A DNA stretch of 64,000 bases from Flavobacterium sp. NG2. Its GTDB lineage: Bacteria; Bacteroidota; Bacteroidia; Flavobacteriales; Flavobacteriaceae. A program made the translations under genes and the position numbers. Below are positions 45,725-54,030 of this stretch, piece by piece (positions within the stretch are counted from its first letter, which is position 1; every line of letters begins with the position of its first letter). The DNA lies in the NCBI RefSeq assembly GCF_034119845.1, contig NZ_CP139420.1:1094001-1158000 (forward strand), written 5' to 3'. The notes beneath the pieces were generated by a model that searched no databases, was not told the origin of the DNA, and was given only the letters and a program-made list of their open reading frames with translations.

Positions 45725-46648
45725 ATGAACAAATTATTGATTGTTGGAACGGTCGCTTTCGACGCAATTGAGACTCCTTTTGGTAAAACAGATAAAATTT
45801 TAGGAGGTGCAGGAACTTATATTGGACTTTCGGCTGCTTTTTTTAATTTGCAGTCAGCAATAGTTTCTGTAGTTGGAGATGATTTTCCGCAAGAATATTT
45901 AGATTTATTAATTGAGCGTAATATTGACATCTCAGGCCTTGAAGTTGTCAAAGGAGGTAAGACTTTCTTTTGGAGTGGTCGTTATCATAACGATTTAAAT
46001 ACTAGAGACACCCTAGATACTCAGTTAAATGTATTAGCTGATTTTCAACCCAAAGTACCGCAAGATTTTAAAAATGCTGATGTAGTGATGTTAGGAAACT
46101 TACATCCGTTAGTACAAAGTAGTGTTTTAGATCAAATGGAGTCTAAACCTAAATTAGTGGTTTTAGATACGATGAACTTTTGGATGGATTGTGCTCTGCC
46201 TGAATTATTGGAAGTAATTAAACGTGTAGATGTTATTACTATTAATGATGAAGAAGCAAGACAATTGTCAGGTGAATATTCGTTAGTAAAGGCGGCAGCT
46301 AAAATTCAAGCTATGGGGCCACAATATGTGGTTATAAAAAAAGGTGAGCACGGAGCTTTATTGTTTCATGATAAAGAAGTGTTTTTTGCACCAGCTTTAC
46401 CGTTAGAAGAAGTTTTTGATCCAACAGGGGCTGGAGATACTTTTGCAGGTGGTTTTACAGGTTTTATTACCCAAAGCGAAAATGTGTCGTTCGAGAATAT
46501 GAAGAACGCTATTATTTATGGTTCTAATTTGGCTTCCTTTTGTGTAGAAAAATTTGGAACAGACAGAATGGTAGCTTTAGATAAAAAAGAAGTAGCGTCA
46601 AGATTAAAACAGTTTAAATCGTTGACTCAGTTTGATATAGAAATATAA
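45725..46648 (+). CDS. PfkB-family carbohydrate or nucleoside kinase
   Basis: Ribokinase-like kinase of 307 residues. The N-terminal glycine pair GGAGTYIGLSAAFF near residue 28 and the C-terminal anion-hole motif DPTGAGDTFAGGF near residue 229 (catalytic D in GAGD) are intact. The substrate cannot be read from the sequence. It ends in its own terminator and precedes a purF-type gene. Confidence 0.9.
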   Translation: MNKLLIVGTVAFDAIETPFGKTDKILGGAGTYIGLSAAFFNLQSAIVSVVGDDFPQEYLDLLIERNIDISGLEVVKGGKTFFWSGRYHNDLNTRDTLDTQLNVLADFQPKVPQDFKNADVVMLGNLHPLVQSSVLDQMESKPKLVVLDTMNFWMDCALPELLEVIKRVDVITINDEEARQLSGEYSLVKAAAKIQAMGPQYVVIKKGEHGALLFHDKEVFFAPALPLEEVFDPTGAGDTFAGGFTGFITQSENVSFENMKNAIIYGSNLASFCVEKFGTDRMVALDKKEVASRLKQFKSLTQFDIEI

Positions 46649-46654
46649 TGCTTT

Positions 46655-46680
46655 AAAGTCCCATGATATGGGGCTTTTTT
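46655..46680 (+). terminator. Intrinsic terminator after the PfkB kinase
   Basis: AAAGTCCCAT and ATGGGGCTTT (one G-U pair) close a GAT loop, followed by T residues. Confidence 0.85.
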
Positions 46681-46766
46681 GTTTTGTAAAAATTTATTGA
46701 ATTAGTGAAGGTACACTTTCAATAGAGATTGGATTTTTAAATAATAATACTACAAATAATACAACA

Positions 46767-48665
46767 ATGAGCGACGCATTAAAACATGAGTGTGGAATAG
46801 CCTTAGTTAGACTACTTAAACCGCTTGAATTTTACAAAGAGAAGTACGGTACAGCATTCTACGGAATACAAAAAATGTATCTAATGATGGAGAAACAGCA
46901 CAATCGTGGTCAAGACGGGGCTGGTTTTGCGAGTATAAAAATGGATGTAGAGCCAGGGGAACGTTACATCAGTAGAGTGCGCTCTAATCAATCCCAACCT
47001 ATTCAAGATGTTTTTACTCAGATTAATGAAAGGATTAATGAGGAAATGGCAAATCATCCAGAATATGCTGATGATGTGGCTGCTCAAAAAGCGAATATCC
47101 CTTATATAGGTGAATTGTTTTTAGGACATGTGCGTTACGGAACTTTTGGAAAAAACAGTATCGAAAGCGTTCACCCTTTCTTAAGACAAAGTAACTGGAT
47201 GCACCGTAATTTGATTTTGGCAGGGAACTTTAACATGACGAATGTTAAAGAGCTTTTTCAAAATTTAGTTGAGTTAGGACAACATCCAAAAGAAATGGCG
47301 GATACTGTAACTGTGATGGAAAAAATAGGTCACTTTTTAGATAAAGAAGTGATGCAATTGTACCAAGATTGTAAGGCTGAAGGTTATAACAAACAAGAAG
47401 CGTCGCCTATAATTGCTGAAAGATTAGATGTTGCTAAAATTTTGGCTCGTTCTGCTAAAAATTTAGATGGAGGCTATGCAATGGCGGGACTTTTAGGTCA
47501 TGGAGATGCTTTTGTATTTAGAGACCCTGCTGGAATACGTCCTGCTTATTACTACCAAGATGATGAAGTTGTTGTAGTAGCTTCGGAACGACCAGTGATT
47601 CAAACGGTTTTTAATATTCCATTTGAAAAGGTGCAAGAAATTGACCCAGGAAATGCATTGATTATTAAGAAAAATGGAAGCGTTTCTATGAAAGAAATCT
47701 TAGCTCCTACTGTAAAAAAATCATGTTCGTTTGAACGTATTTATTTTTCAAGAGGAAGTGATGCTGAGATTTATCAAGAAAGAAAAAATCTTGGAAAATT
47801 AATCTTGCCTGCAGTTTTAGATTCGATTGATCAGGATACTGATAATACGGTGTTCTCATATATACCTAATACGGCTGAAACTTCGTTTTATGGTTTAGTA
47901 GAAGCGGCTCAAGATTTCTTGAATCAAAGAAAGAATAACTATATTTTAAAGAATAGACATACACTTACTGAAGATAGTTTAAGAGAACTTCTTGCTGTAA
48001 AAATTAGAACGGAAAAAGTAGCCATTAAAGACGCGAAACTTCGAACTTTTATTACCGAAGATAGTAGTCGTGACGATTTAGTAGCGCATGTTTATGATGT
48101 GACCTATGGGGTTATTAAGCCTACGGATAACTTGGTAATTATTGATGATAGTATTGTAAGAGGTACTACTCTTAAAAAGAGTATTATCAAAATGATGGAT
48201 CGTTTGAATCCAAAGCGAATTGTTATTGTTTCTTCGGCACCACAAATTCGTTTTCCAGATTGTTATGGAATTGATATGGCTAAATTGGAAGGATTGGTTG
48301 CTTTTAGAGCTGCTTTAGAGCTTTTAAAAGAAAGAAATATGTATCATATCGTTGATGAAGTGTATGCAAAATGTAAAGCACAAGAAAGTTTTAAAGATAC
48401 TGATGTAGTTAATTATGTTACAGCTATTTATGAGCCGTTCGAACCACAAGAAGTTTCTAATAAAATCGCTGAAATGTTAAGTTCGCCTGAAATTAAGGCA
48501 GAAGTTAAGATTATATTCCAAACGGTTGAAGACTTGCATGTTGCGTGTCCTAAGAATCTTGGGGATTGGTATTTTACGGGGGATTATCCTACGCCTGGAG
48601 GAAATAGAGTAGTGAATAGAGCATTCATGAATTTCTATGAAGGAAAAGATGCAAGAGCATACTAA
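46767..48665 (+). CDS. purF: Amidophosphoribosyltransferase-type protein, long form
   Basis: Ntn-type glutamine amidotransferase fused to a phosphoribosyltransferase domain, the layout of PurF, which makes phosphoribosylamine in purine synthesis. The Ntn part begins HECGIALVR; C9 would be the nucleophile after removal of eight residues. HNRGQDGAGFAS and the later GHVRYGTFG are family segments. The PRPP loop is VIIDDSIVRGTTLKKS near residue 457. At 632 residues it is about 125 longer than E. coli PurF, with extra sequence near residues 78-105, 160-220 and 365-415. It could be the sole PurF or a diverged paralogue; purN is nearby. Confidence 0.85.
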   Translation: MSDALKHECGIALVRLLKPLEFYKEKYGTAFYGIQKMYLMMEKQHNRGQDGAGFASIKMDVEPGERYISRVRSNQSQPIQDVFTQINERINEEMANHPEYADDVAAQKANIPYIGELFLGHVRYGTFGKNSIESVHPFLRQSNWMHRNLILAGNFNMTNVKELFQNLVELGQHPKEMADTVTVMEKIGHFLDKEVMQLYQDCKAEGYNKQEASPIIAERLDVAKILARSAKNLDGGYAMAGLLGHGDAFVFRDPAGIRPAYYYQDDEVVVVASERPVIQTVFNIPFEKVQEIDPGNALIIKKNGSVSMKEILAPTVKKSCSFERIYFSRGSDAEIYQERKNLGKLILPAVLDSIDQDTDNTVFSYIPNTAETSFYGLVEAAQDFLNQRKNNYILKNRHTLTEDSLRELLAVKIRTEKVAIKDAKLRTFITEDSSRDDLVAHVYDVTYGVIKPTDNLVIIDDSIVRGTTLKKSIIKMMDRLNPKRIVIVSSAPQIRFPDCYGIDMAKLEGLVAFRAALELLKERNMYHIVDEVYAKCKAQESFKDTDVVNYVTAIYEPFEPQEVSNKIAEMLSSPEIKAEVKIIFQTVEDLHVACPKNLGDWYFTGDYPTPGGNRVVNRAFMNFYEGKDARAY

Positions 48666-48796
48666 TACGGATTTAGGTAATTAATCGGTTTTATTAGTTG
48701 TTCATCTGAATTTTTTGTTTAAAATGAATTACTGCTATAAATTTGACTCACCATAACATTAGTAGGTTAAGTTTATGGTAGATTTGGGGCAAAAAG

Positions 48797-48820
48797 GGTG
48801 GAAGAAATTCCACCTTTTTT
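48797..48820 (+). terminator. Intrinsic terminator of the purF-type gene
   Basis: GGTGGAA (48797-48803) pairs with TTCCACC (48808-48814) over a GAAA loop, followed by six T. Confidence 0.88.
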
Positions 48821-49083
48821 ATTAGAATAAAGTTTCGAGAAAAGAGAATAGAATATAGAATAAAGACGAATGAGCTAATTAGTTTATTCGTCTTTTTTAT
48901 TGGAATTAATTTTTTTATCCCAAAATCAGCATTAGGATTTTATTGATTTTTTCACGTGACATATCTGCTGATTTTTTGTTTCAAAACAATTAAAAAGTCT
49001 GTGTAAATCCGTTTCATCTATGTTATAGGTGTTTCAATGCGTAATCTGGGTTTATAGAAAAGTGAAGAAACTGGTTTTTGAGC

Positions 49084-49123
49084 AAAAAAAATAGACAAAC
49101 AACTTTTCAGTTATCTGTCTATT
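49084..49123 (-). terminator. Intrinsic terminator of the superoxide dismutase gene
   Basis: AATAGACA (49090-49097) pairs with TGTCTATT (49116-49123); the A run at 49084-49091 gives U in the minus-strand transcript. Confidence 0.75.
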
Positions 49124-49147
49124 CTCTATTTTCTTTAGAAAAAAAGA

Positions 49148-49756
49148 TTATTTCTCTGAAGCGTATCTTCTAGCTACTTCAGTCCAGTTAATAACATTGA
49201 AAAAAGCTTCAATATAATCTGGTCTTCTGTTTTGGTAGTTTAAGTAGTAAGCATGCTCCCAAACGTCCATTCCTAAGATTGGAGTTCCACCGCAACCTAC
49301 ACCTGGCATTAAAGGGTTGTCTTGGTTTGGAGTTCCACAAACATCTAGTTTTCCACCTTTTTGTACACATAGCCAAGCCCATCCTGAACCAAATTGTGTT
49401 GCTCCTGCTTTGCTAAATTTAGCTTTAAATTCTTCAAAAGAACCAAAAGCACTTTCGATAGCAGCTAACAATTCTCCAGTAGGTAATCCACCAGCGTTTG
49501 GTGCCATTACTGACCAAAACAAGTTGTGGTTGTAGAAACCACCACCATTGTTACGAACAGCTCCATTACTCATGTCAAGATTAATAAGGATGTTTTCAAT
49601 TGTTTTTCCTTCCATATCTGTTCCAGCAATAGCTGCATTCAAATTGGTAGTATAAGCATTATGGTGCTTAGAATGGTGGATTTCCATTGTTCTTGCATCA
49701 ATATGTGGTTCTAAAGCTGCATATGCATAAGGTAATTGTGGTAATTCAAAAGCCAT
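49148..49756 (-). CDS. Superoxide dismutase, Mn/Fe family
   Basis: Converts superoxide to peroxide and oxygen in the cytoplasm, 202 residues. Metal ligands are H27, H77 (FYNHNLFW), D164 and H168 (DVWEHAYY). Gly at the position before the second ligand (GGGFYNH) together with Gln in NQDNPL near residue 145 favours a manganese-type active site, though cambialistic enzymes share this pattern. Monocistronic, with a TAAATTTG box upstream. Confidence 0.96.
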   Translation of the reverse strand: MAFELPQLPYAYAALEPHIDARTMEIHHSKHHNAYTTNLNAAIAGTDMEGKTIENILINLDMSNGAVRNNGGGFYNHNLFWSVMAPNAGGLPTGELLAAIESAFGSFEEFKAKFSKAGATQFGSGWAWLCVQKGGKLDVCGTPNQDNPLMPGVGCGGTPILGMDVWEHAYYLNYQNRRPDYIEAFFNVINWTEVARRYASEK

Positions 49757-49791
49757 ATCGTTTTTTATTTAATGATTTATAAAATTTTATC

Positions 49792-49799
49792 CAAATTTA
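49792..49799 (-). promoter_or_regulatory. -7 box of the superoxide dismutase gene
   Basis: The minus strand reads TAAATTTG here, 36 bases before the start codon. No good -33 match was found. Confidence 0.45.
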
Positions 49800-49896
49800 A
49801 ACATTTAACTTTGGAATAGAAAATTCTATTTTGTTATTATTTAGTTCTATTTAAGTTATGCTATTCTTTAGTGTTGATATTTAATGATTAAGAATT

Positions 49897-50580
49897 TTAT
49901 GATTGTGCCATAGCCATACATATTATACTAATTTTGATATTGGGAATTTTTTGCAATGCCCTACAGCAGGCTTCAAGTGTAGCTCCAGTAGTGATAACAT
50001 CGTCAATTAAAATATAATGTTTATTATGGTCGCTTTCTGTGAAGTTTACATCAAATAGTGTTTCTATTCCTTCTGTCCTGCCTAGTAAGTTTTTTTTTGA
50101 TTGGGTTTTTGTGTATAGTTTTCGTAACAATAATTGGTCATTGTATTCGATATCTAATCCTTTTGCTAGTGCTTTTCCAAAAGTACTAACTTGGTTGTAG
50201 CCCCGTTCGCGAAGTTTTTTAGGGTGAAGTGGAACAGGGATAATGGATTGTGCTGTTTTTAATGTCGGAATGTTTTTCAAGTCGTCAATGTACCATTCTC
50301 CTATTAATGTACCAATTTCTTCATGACCTCGATATTTTAGATTATGAATGAGTTCTTGGACTATTCCTTTTTTATGGAAATAAAACAAAGCCGAAGCGTG
50401 TTCGATTGCTATTCTGCCATAAAATTTTTTGTAAGCTTCATTTTCTACAGTTTCATGATGGTTTGTCATTGTGATTTCATGGCGACAATGTGTGCAAACG
50501 ATGTTTTCATTGGTAAAGAGCAGTGCGTTACAGCCCGCACAAATTGGAGGGAAGAATAGGTTTATAAAGGGTTGTAACAT
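49897..50580 (-). CDS. ComF-family phosphoribosyltransferase-like protein
   Basis: A 227-residue ComF-type protein: an N-terminal zinc-finger-like set C14, C17, C29, C32 (ICAGCNALLF and CTHCRHE), then a type I phosphoribosyltransferase fold with the PRPP motif YILIDDVITTGATLEAC near residue 187. Related proteins take part in DNA uptake in competent bacteria, but the family is also widespread in strains not known to be competent. Divergent from glyS, no other competence gene nearby. Confidence 0.92.
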   Translation of the reverse strand: MLQPFINLFFPPICAGCNALLFTNENIVCTHCRHEITMTNHHETVENEAYKKFYGRIAIEHASALFYFHKKGIVQELIHNLKYRGHEEIGTLIGEWYIDDLKNIPTLKTAQSIIPVPLHPKKLRERGYNQVSTFGKALAKGLDIEYNDQLLLRKLYTKTQSKKNLLGRTEGIETLFDVNFTESDHNKHYILIDDVITTGATLEACCRALQKIPNIKISIICMAMAQS

Positions 50581-50662
50581 AGGCTCTGGGATTTATTTAT
50601 AAAAATATAAAAATCAATGCTTCAAACTTTAGGTATTTTCTTTTTTTTATGTTCACTTTTTA

Positions 50663-50670
50663 TATTTTTG
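50663..50670 (+). promoter_or_regulatory. -7 box immediately before glyS
   Basis: TATTTTTG ends only four bases before the ATG at 50675, which would place transcription at or just beside the start codon. Confidence 0.5.
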
Positions 50671-50674
50671 CATC

Positions 50675-52216
50675 ATGGCAAAACAAGAAGATATTTTTAA
50701 GAATGTAGTTTCGCATGCAAAAGAGTACGGATTTATTTTTCCGTCTAGCGAAGTTTACGATGGTTTAAGTGCTGTATATGATTACGCACAAAACGGAGTT
50801 GAGTTAAAAAAGAACATACGTGAATATTGGTGGAAGGCCATGGTTCAAATGAACGATAATATTGTAGGACTAGATGCTGCAATATTGATGCATCCAACTA
50901 CTTGGAAAGCGTCAGGTCACGTAGATGCTTTTAATGACCCGTTAATAGATAATAAAGATTCAAAAAAACGATATAGAGCGGATGTTTTGATTGAAGATTA
51001 TGCTGAAAAGCTGAATCAAAAGGCAATCAAGGAAATCGAAAAAGCGAGAGTTCGTTTTGGAGAGGCTTTTAATGAGCAAGAATTCGTTTCTACAAACGCA
51101 AGAGTAGTTGAATACAAAGCCAAAGAAAGAGAGATTCTTGAACGTATGGCTCGTTCTCTTGGCAATGAAGATTTGGCTGATGTGAAAGCTTTGATTGAAG
51201 AATTGGAAATTGCTTGTCCAGATTCGGGATCACGTAATTGGACCGAAGTGAAGCAATTTAATTTGATGTTTGGAACCAAATTAGGTGCCTCGGCTGATTC
51301 AGCAATGGATTTGTATTTACGACCAGAAACGGCTCAAGGTATTTTTGTAAATTTCTTGAATGTTCAAAAATCAGGGCGAATGAAGGTTCCTTTTGGAATT
51401 GCTCAAACAGGTAAGGCGTTTCGAAATGAGATTGTTGCGAGACAATTTATTTTCCGTATGCGTGAGTTTGAACAAATGGAAATGCAATTTTTTGTGCGTC
51501 CAGGTGAAGAGATGAAACATTACGAGTTTTGGAAAGAAGCAAGACTTAAGTGGCATTTGTCACTTGGTTTAGGTAAAGAGAACTACCGTTTTCATGACCA
51601 TGAGAAATTAGCGCATTATGCTAATGCTGCAGCAGATATTGAATTTAATTTCCCTTTCGGTTTCAAAGAATTAGAAGGAATTCACTCTCGTACTGATTTT
51701 GACTTAAAAGCACATGAACAATATTCTGGTAGAAAATTACAGTATTTTGATGCAGAGTTAAATAAAAATTATGTGCCGTATGTTGTAGAAACTTCAGTAG
51801 GATTAGATAGAATGTTCTTGGCTGTTTTTGCTACTTCATTAAAAGAAGAAGTATTAGAGGATGGTTCGTCAAGAACTGTTTTAAAATTGCCATCAGTTTT
51901 AGCGCCAACTAAAGCGGCAGTTCTACCATTGGTTAAAAAAGATGGATTACCTGAAATAGCGCATCAAATCATCGCAGATTTAAAATGGGATTTCAATGTA
52001 GCCTATGATGAAAAAGATGCGGTAGGAAGACGTTACAGAAGACAAGATGCCTTAGGGACGCCGTTTTGTATCACAGTAGATCATCAGACTATCGAGGATC
52101 AAACGGTAACCATTCGTCATAGAGACACAATGAAGCAAGATCGAGTTAATATTGCTGATTTGAAATCAATAATAGAAAATGAAGTAGCTGTGAAAAATTG
52201 GCTAATGAAAATGTAA
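50675..52216 (+). CDS. glyS: Glycine-tRNA ligase
   Basis: Single-chain (alpha2-type) class II glycyl-tRNA synthetase, 513 residues. The N-terminal FPSSEVYDGLSAVYDYAQNG is family-typical, motif 2 is seen in AFRNEIVARQFIFRMREFEQ near residue 250, and motif 3 in TSVGLDRMFLAVF near 374. The C-terminal anticodon-binding domain follows from about residue 410. Own terminator follows. Confidence 0.97.
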   Translation: MAKQEDIFKNVVSHAKEYGFIFPSSEVYDGLSAVYDYAQNGVELKKNIREYWWKAMVQMNDNIVGLDAAILMHPTTWKASGHVDAFNDPLIDNKDSKKRYRADVLIEDYAEKLNQKAIKEIEKARVRFGEAFNEQEFVSTNARVVEYKAKEREILERMARSLGNEDLADVKALIEELEIACPDSGSRNWTEVKQFNLMFGTKLGASADSAMDLYLRPETAQGIFVNFLNVQKSGRMKVPFGIAQTGKAFRNEIVARQFIFRMREFEQMEMQFFVRPGEEMKHYEFWKEARLKWHLSLGLGKENYRFHDHEKLAHYANAAADIEFNFPFGFKELEGIHSRTDFDLKAHEQYSGRKLQYFDAELNKNYVPYVVETSVGLDRMFLAVFATSLKEEVLEDGSSRTVLKLPSVLAPTKAAVLPLVKKDGLPEIAHQIIADLKWDFNVAYDEKDAVGRRYRRQDALGTPFCITVDHQTIEDQTVTIRHRDTMKQDRVNIADLKSIIENEVAVKNWLMKM

Positions 52217-52240
52217 TTTTCTATTCTATATAATACTAAA

Positions 52241-52268
52241 AAGCCTTCCATTTCGGAGGGCTTTTTTT
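52241..52268 (+). terminator. Intrinsic terminator of glyS
   Basis: AAGCCTTCC (52241-52249) pairs with GGAGGGCTT (52255-52263, one G-U) and is followed by T residues. Confidence 0.88.
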
Positions 52269-52477
52269 GTTTTCAAAATCCCTATGTAGGAAATAATGGT
52301 ATAAATTAGGTATTGAATAATAATGGTTTACGCTTTTAATCGGATTTTTTTGCCCTTTATCAATGACTATTAACATTTCGTCGATTTCTATTATTAAGTA
52401 AACAAATAAATAAGTTAAATGTTTATTTTTAGCTTGTTAAAAAGTTGTTTTTTTTGCTGAATAAACAATTTTTTGAT

Positions 52478-52496
52478 ATAGTTTCCCCAAAACTAT
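52478..52496. promoter_or_regulatory. Inverted repeat upstream of the LytTR gene
   Basis: ATAGTTT (52478-52484) and AAACTAT (52490-52496) are perfect complements with a CCCCA spacer, about 90 bases before the start codon. It may be an operator; there is no direct evidence of what binds. Confidence 0.35.
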
Positions 52497-52584
52497 CATT
52501 TATACTAAACCTAATAGTAGTTGAAAGAAATATTCGGCTATAACTAAAGTTGTGCGGTCTAATTTAATTTAGGAAGTACCACAC

Positions 52585-53400
52585 ATGAATTACTCGTACG
52601 TTATTGTTGACGATAATCAAGAGAGTGTCTTAGAAACCAAAGCAGTTGCGGATGGTTTTTCGGAGCTTACTTTTTTGGCTTCAGCAAATAATTACGAAGA
52701 AGGGTTGAATATAATATTAGAACACAATCCACAATTGGTTTTTCTTGAAATTGATCCCGCTGATAAAAAGAGTAATCTTTCTTTAGTACTTATTAACGAA
52801 TTGTATCGTTACCTCAAAGTAGTTCCCAAAATAATAGTTACCACAAAGAAAAAAGATTTGGCATTTGATGCTATTCAGTACGAAGTAGCGGATTATATAA
52901 TAAAGCCAGTTTCTAGGGTTCATTTAATTAAAACGATTCTCAAGTTAGAAAAATCAAGTGCAGTTGAGGAATCGGTAACAGTATTACCGCAACTGGCAAT
53001 TGAGCCGCCTATTGTTCCTGTAGTTCAACAAGAAACAACAGCTCAAAAAGAACCGCTTATATTATGTATTAAGTCGTACGGAGACTATAGGTATATCGAT
53101 ACGCGAGACATCGCTTATTTCCAAGCGGATAATAATTCGACCGATATCCATTTGAATAATGGCGAAATGATTACTGCTTTTAAAACTTTAAAGCATTTTG
53201 AAGGGGTGTTATCGTATCCTTTTGTGCGCATTCATAACAGTTATATTGTGAATAGTCATTGTATTTCGAGGATACATACCGGAAATTCAGTGTGTTATAT
53301 TAAAAATACTGCTATAAAACTACCTTTCTCTAAATCTTATAAGGGAAATATCGACCTAATTATAGCTGAAATTTCAAGTGGTAACTACCTAGAAATTTAA
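52585..53400 (+). CDS. LytTR-type response regulator with Glu at the phosphoacceptor site
   Basis: A 271-residue regulator: receiver domain (1-120), a Pro/Gln-rich linker (about 130-160) and a LytTR DNA-binding domain (about 160-265; YIDTRDIAYFQADNNSTDIH and FVRIHNSYIVN are typical). The acidic pocket VDDN (D9, D10) and the conserved lysine in YIIKPVS are kept, but the phosphoacceptor strand reads LVFLEID, so E55 stands where Asp is normal. This could mimic the phosphorylated state. No partner kinase is adjacent on the upstream side. It precedes the repeat-protein gene by 179 bases. Confidence 0.9.
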   Translation: MNYSYVIVDDNQESVLETKAVADGFSELTFLASANNYEEGLNIILEHNPQLVFLEIDPADKKSNLSLVLINELYRYLKVVPKIIVTTKKKDLAFDAIQYEVADYIIKPVSRVHLIKTILKLEKSSAVEESVTVLPQLAIEPPIVPVVQQETTAQKEPLILCIKSYGDYRYIDTRDIAYFQADNNSTDIHLNNGEMITAFKTLKHFEGVLSYPFVRIHNSYIVNSHCISRIHTGNSVCYIKNTAIKLPFSKSYKGNIDLIIAEISSGNYLEI

Positions 53401-53405
53401 AATCC

Positions 53406-53436
53406 ATCCATCCACCCAGATTTGATATCCATCCAC
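53406..53436. promoter_or_regulatory. 10-bp direct repeat with 21-bp period (candidate LytTR site)
   Basis: ATCCATCCAC occurs at 53406-53415 and again at 53427-53436, start to start 21 bases, i.e. two helical turns. LytTR proteins typically bind two short direct repeats at this period. It lies just behind the LytTR gene and about 145 bases before the repeat-protein start. Confidence 0.45.
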
Positions 53437-53579
53437 TCTCAAATGAGCGCATTCCACCATAAACGCCTGTTTTTGTAAGGTGAATAGTGGGTTCTTGTGT
53501 AGTTTTACATCGTGATAAAGCAGTAACCGCTAGTCACTTAAACAAGTAAAACAGTATAAAAACATAAAAACCCCAAATT

Positions 53580-53894
53580 ATGAAAAAGTCAATCGCATCA
53601 ATCGGATTATTAGCATTAGTAATGGTTTTAACTTCATTCACAACTCCTGAAACTACTTTAGATGGTGGAGGAATTGTAAGTAATAGAAAATTAGATTTAA
53701 ATGGTGGAGGAATTGTAAGTAATAGAAAATTAGATTTAGATGGTGGAGGAATTGTGAGTAATAGAAAATCAGATTTAAATGGTGGAGGAATTGTAAGTAA
53801 TAGAAAATCAGATTTAAATGGTGGAGGAATTGTAAGCAATAGAAAATTAGATTTAAATGGTGGAGGAATTGTAAGTAATAGAAAGCTAGATTAA
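53580..53894 (+). CDS. Exported small protein of six 13-residue tandem repeats
   Basis: A 104-residue protein I do not recognise. Residues 1 to about 20 form a clear signal peptide (KKSIASIGLLALVMVLTSFT) without a lipobox cysteine. The rest is six copies of GGGIVSNRK joined by LDLN, LDLD or SDLN, a 13-residue period from a 39-base DNA repeat (starts of GGTGG at 53664, 53703, 53742, 53781, 53820, 53859). The copies differ by synonymous changes (GTA/GTG, AGT/AGC, AAA/AAG) and by Leu/Ser and Asn/Asp, so they are near-identical. Each repeat ends in Asn-Arg-Lys, a possible trypsin-like cleavage site. It lies between two regulator loci. Alternatives are a multi-copy peptide precursor, a beta-solenoid or amyloid-like surface protein. 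Confidence 0.8.
   Translation: MKKSIASIGLLALVMVLTSFTTPETTLDGGGIVSNRKLDLNGGGIVSNRKLDLDGGGIVSNRKSDLNGGGIVSNRKSDLNGGGIVSNRKLDLNGGGIVSNRKLD
53664..53891 (+). repeat. 39-bp in-frame tandem repeat, six copies
   Basis: Unit begins GGTGGAGGAATTGTAAGTAA and ends with the LDLN codons; period is exactly 39 bases. Copies are nearly identical, so copy number could change by slippage without breaking the frame. Confidence 0.95.
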
Positions 53895-53953
53895 TTCATT
53901 AAATAAACTATCAAGTAATAAGCAATTCAAATTTAATTGGATTGTTATTTAAA

Positions 53954-53982
53954 AAAAGGCTATCATTTGATAGCCTTTTTTT
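53954..53982 (+). terminator. Intrinsic terminator after the repeat protein
   Basis: AAAAGGCTATCA (53954-53965) pairs with TGATAGCCTTTT (53968-53979), followed by T. The stem touches the first possible ATG of the next gene. Confidence 0.88.
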
Positions 53983-54003
53983 ATGTTCGTATGTATAATT
54001 TAC

Positions 54004-54011
54004 TATTTTTG
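54004..54011 (+). promoter_or_regulatory. -7 box of the TPR histidine kinase gene
   Basis: TATTTTTG is a perfect TAnnTTTG match located after the ATG at 53983 and 20 bases before the TTG at 54031. It supports the downstream start. No clear -33 box is seen. Confidence 0.4.
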
Positions 54012-54030
54012 GTGTAAATCAAAAAAAAGA

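Larger units (their letters stand above)
48666..49147. other. Intergenic stretch between purF-type gene and superoxide dismutase
   Basis: 482 bases between convergent genes. It contains a terminator for each (48797-48820 and 49084-49123) and AT-rich text between. No gene is seen. Confidence 0.7.
52217..52584. other. Spacer upstream of the LytTR regulator gene
   Basis: 368 bases. It contains the glyS terminator, then very AT-rich text, an inverted repeat at 52478-52496 that could be an operator, and an imperfect pairing of GTGCGGT with ACCACAC just before the start codon. No TAnnTTTG box was found. Confidence 0.6.

Noticed and set aside
53534..53839. Minus-strand frame with LLLTIPPPFKS repeats opposite the repeat protein
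   Set aside because: It is the mirror of the 39-base repeat; only the plus strand has a signal peptide and synonymous-type variation.
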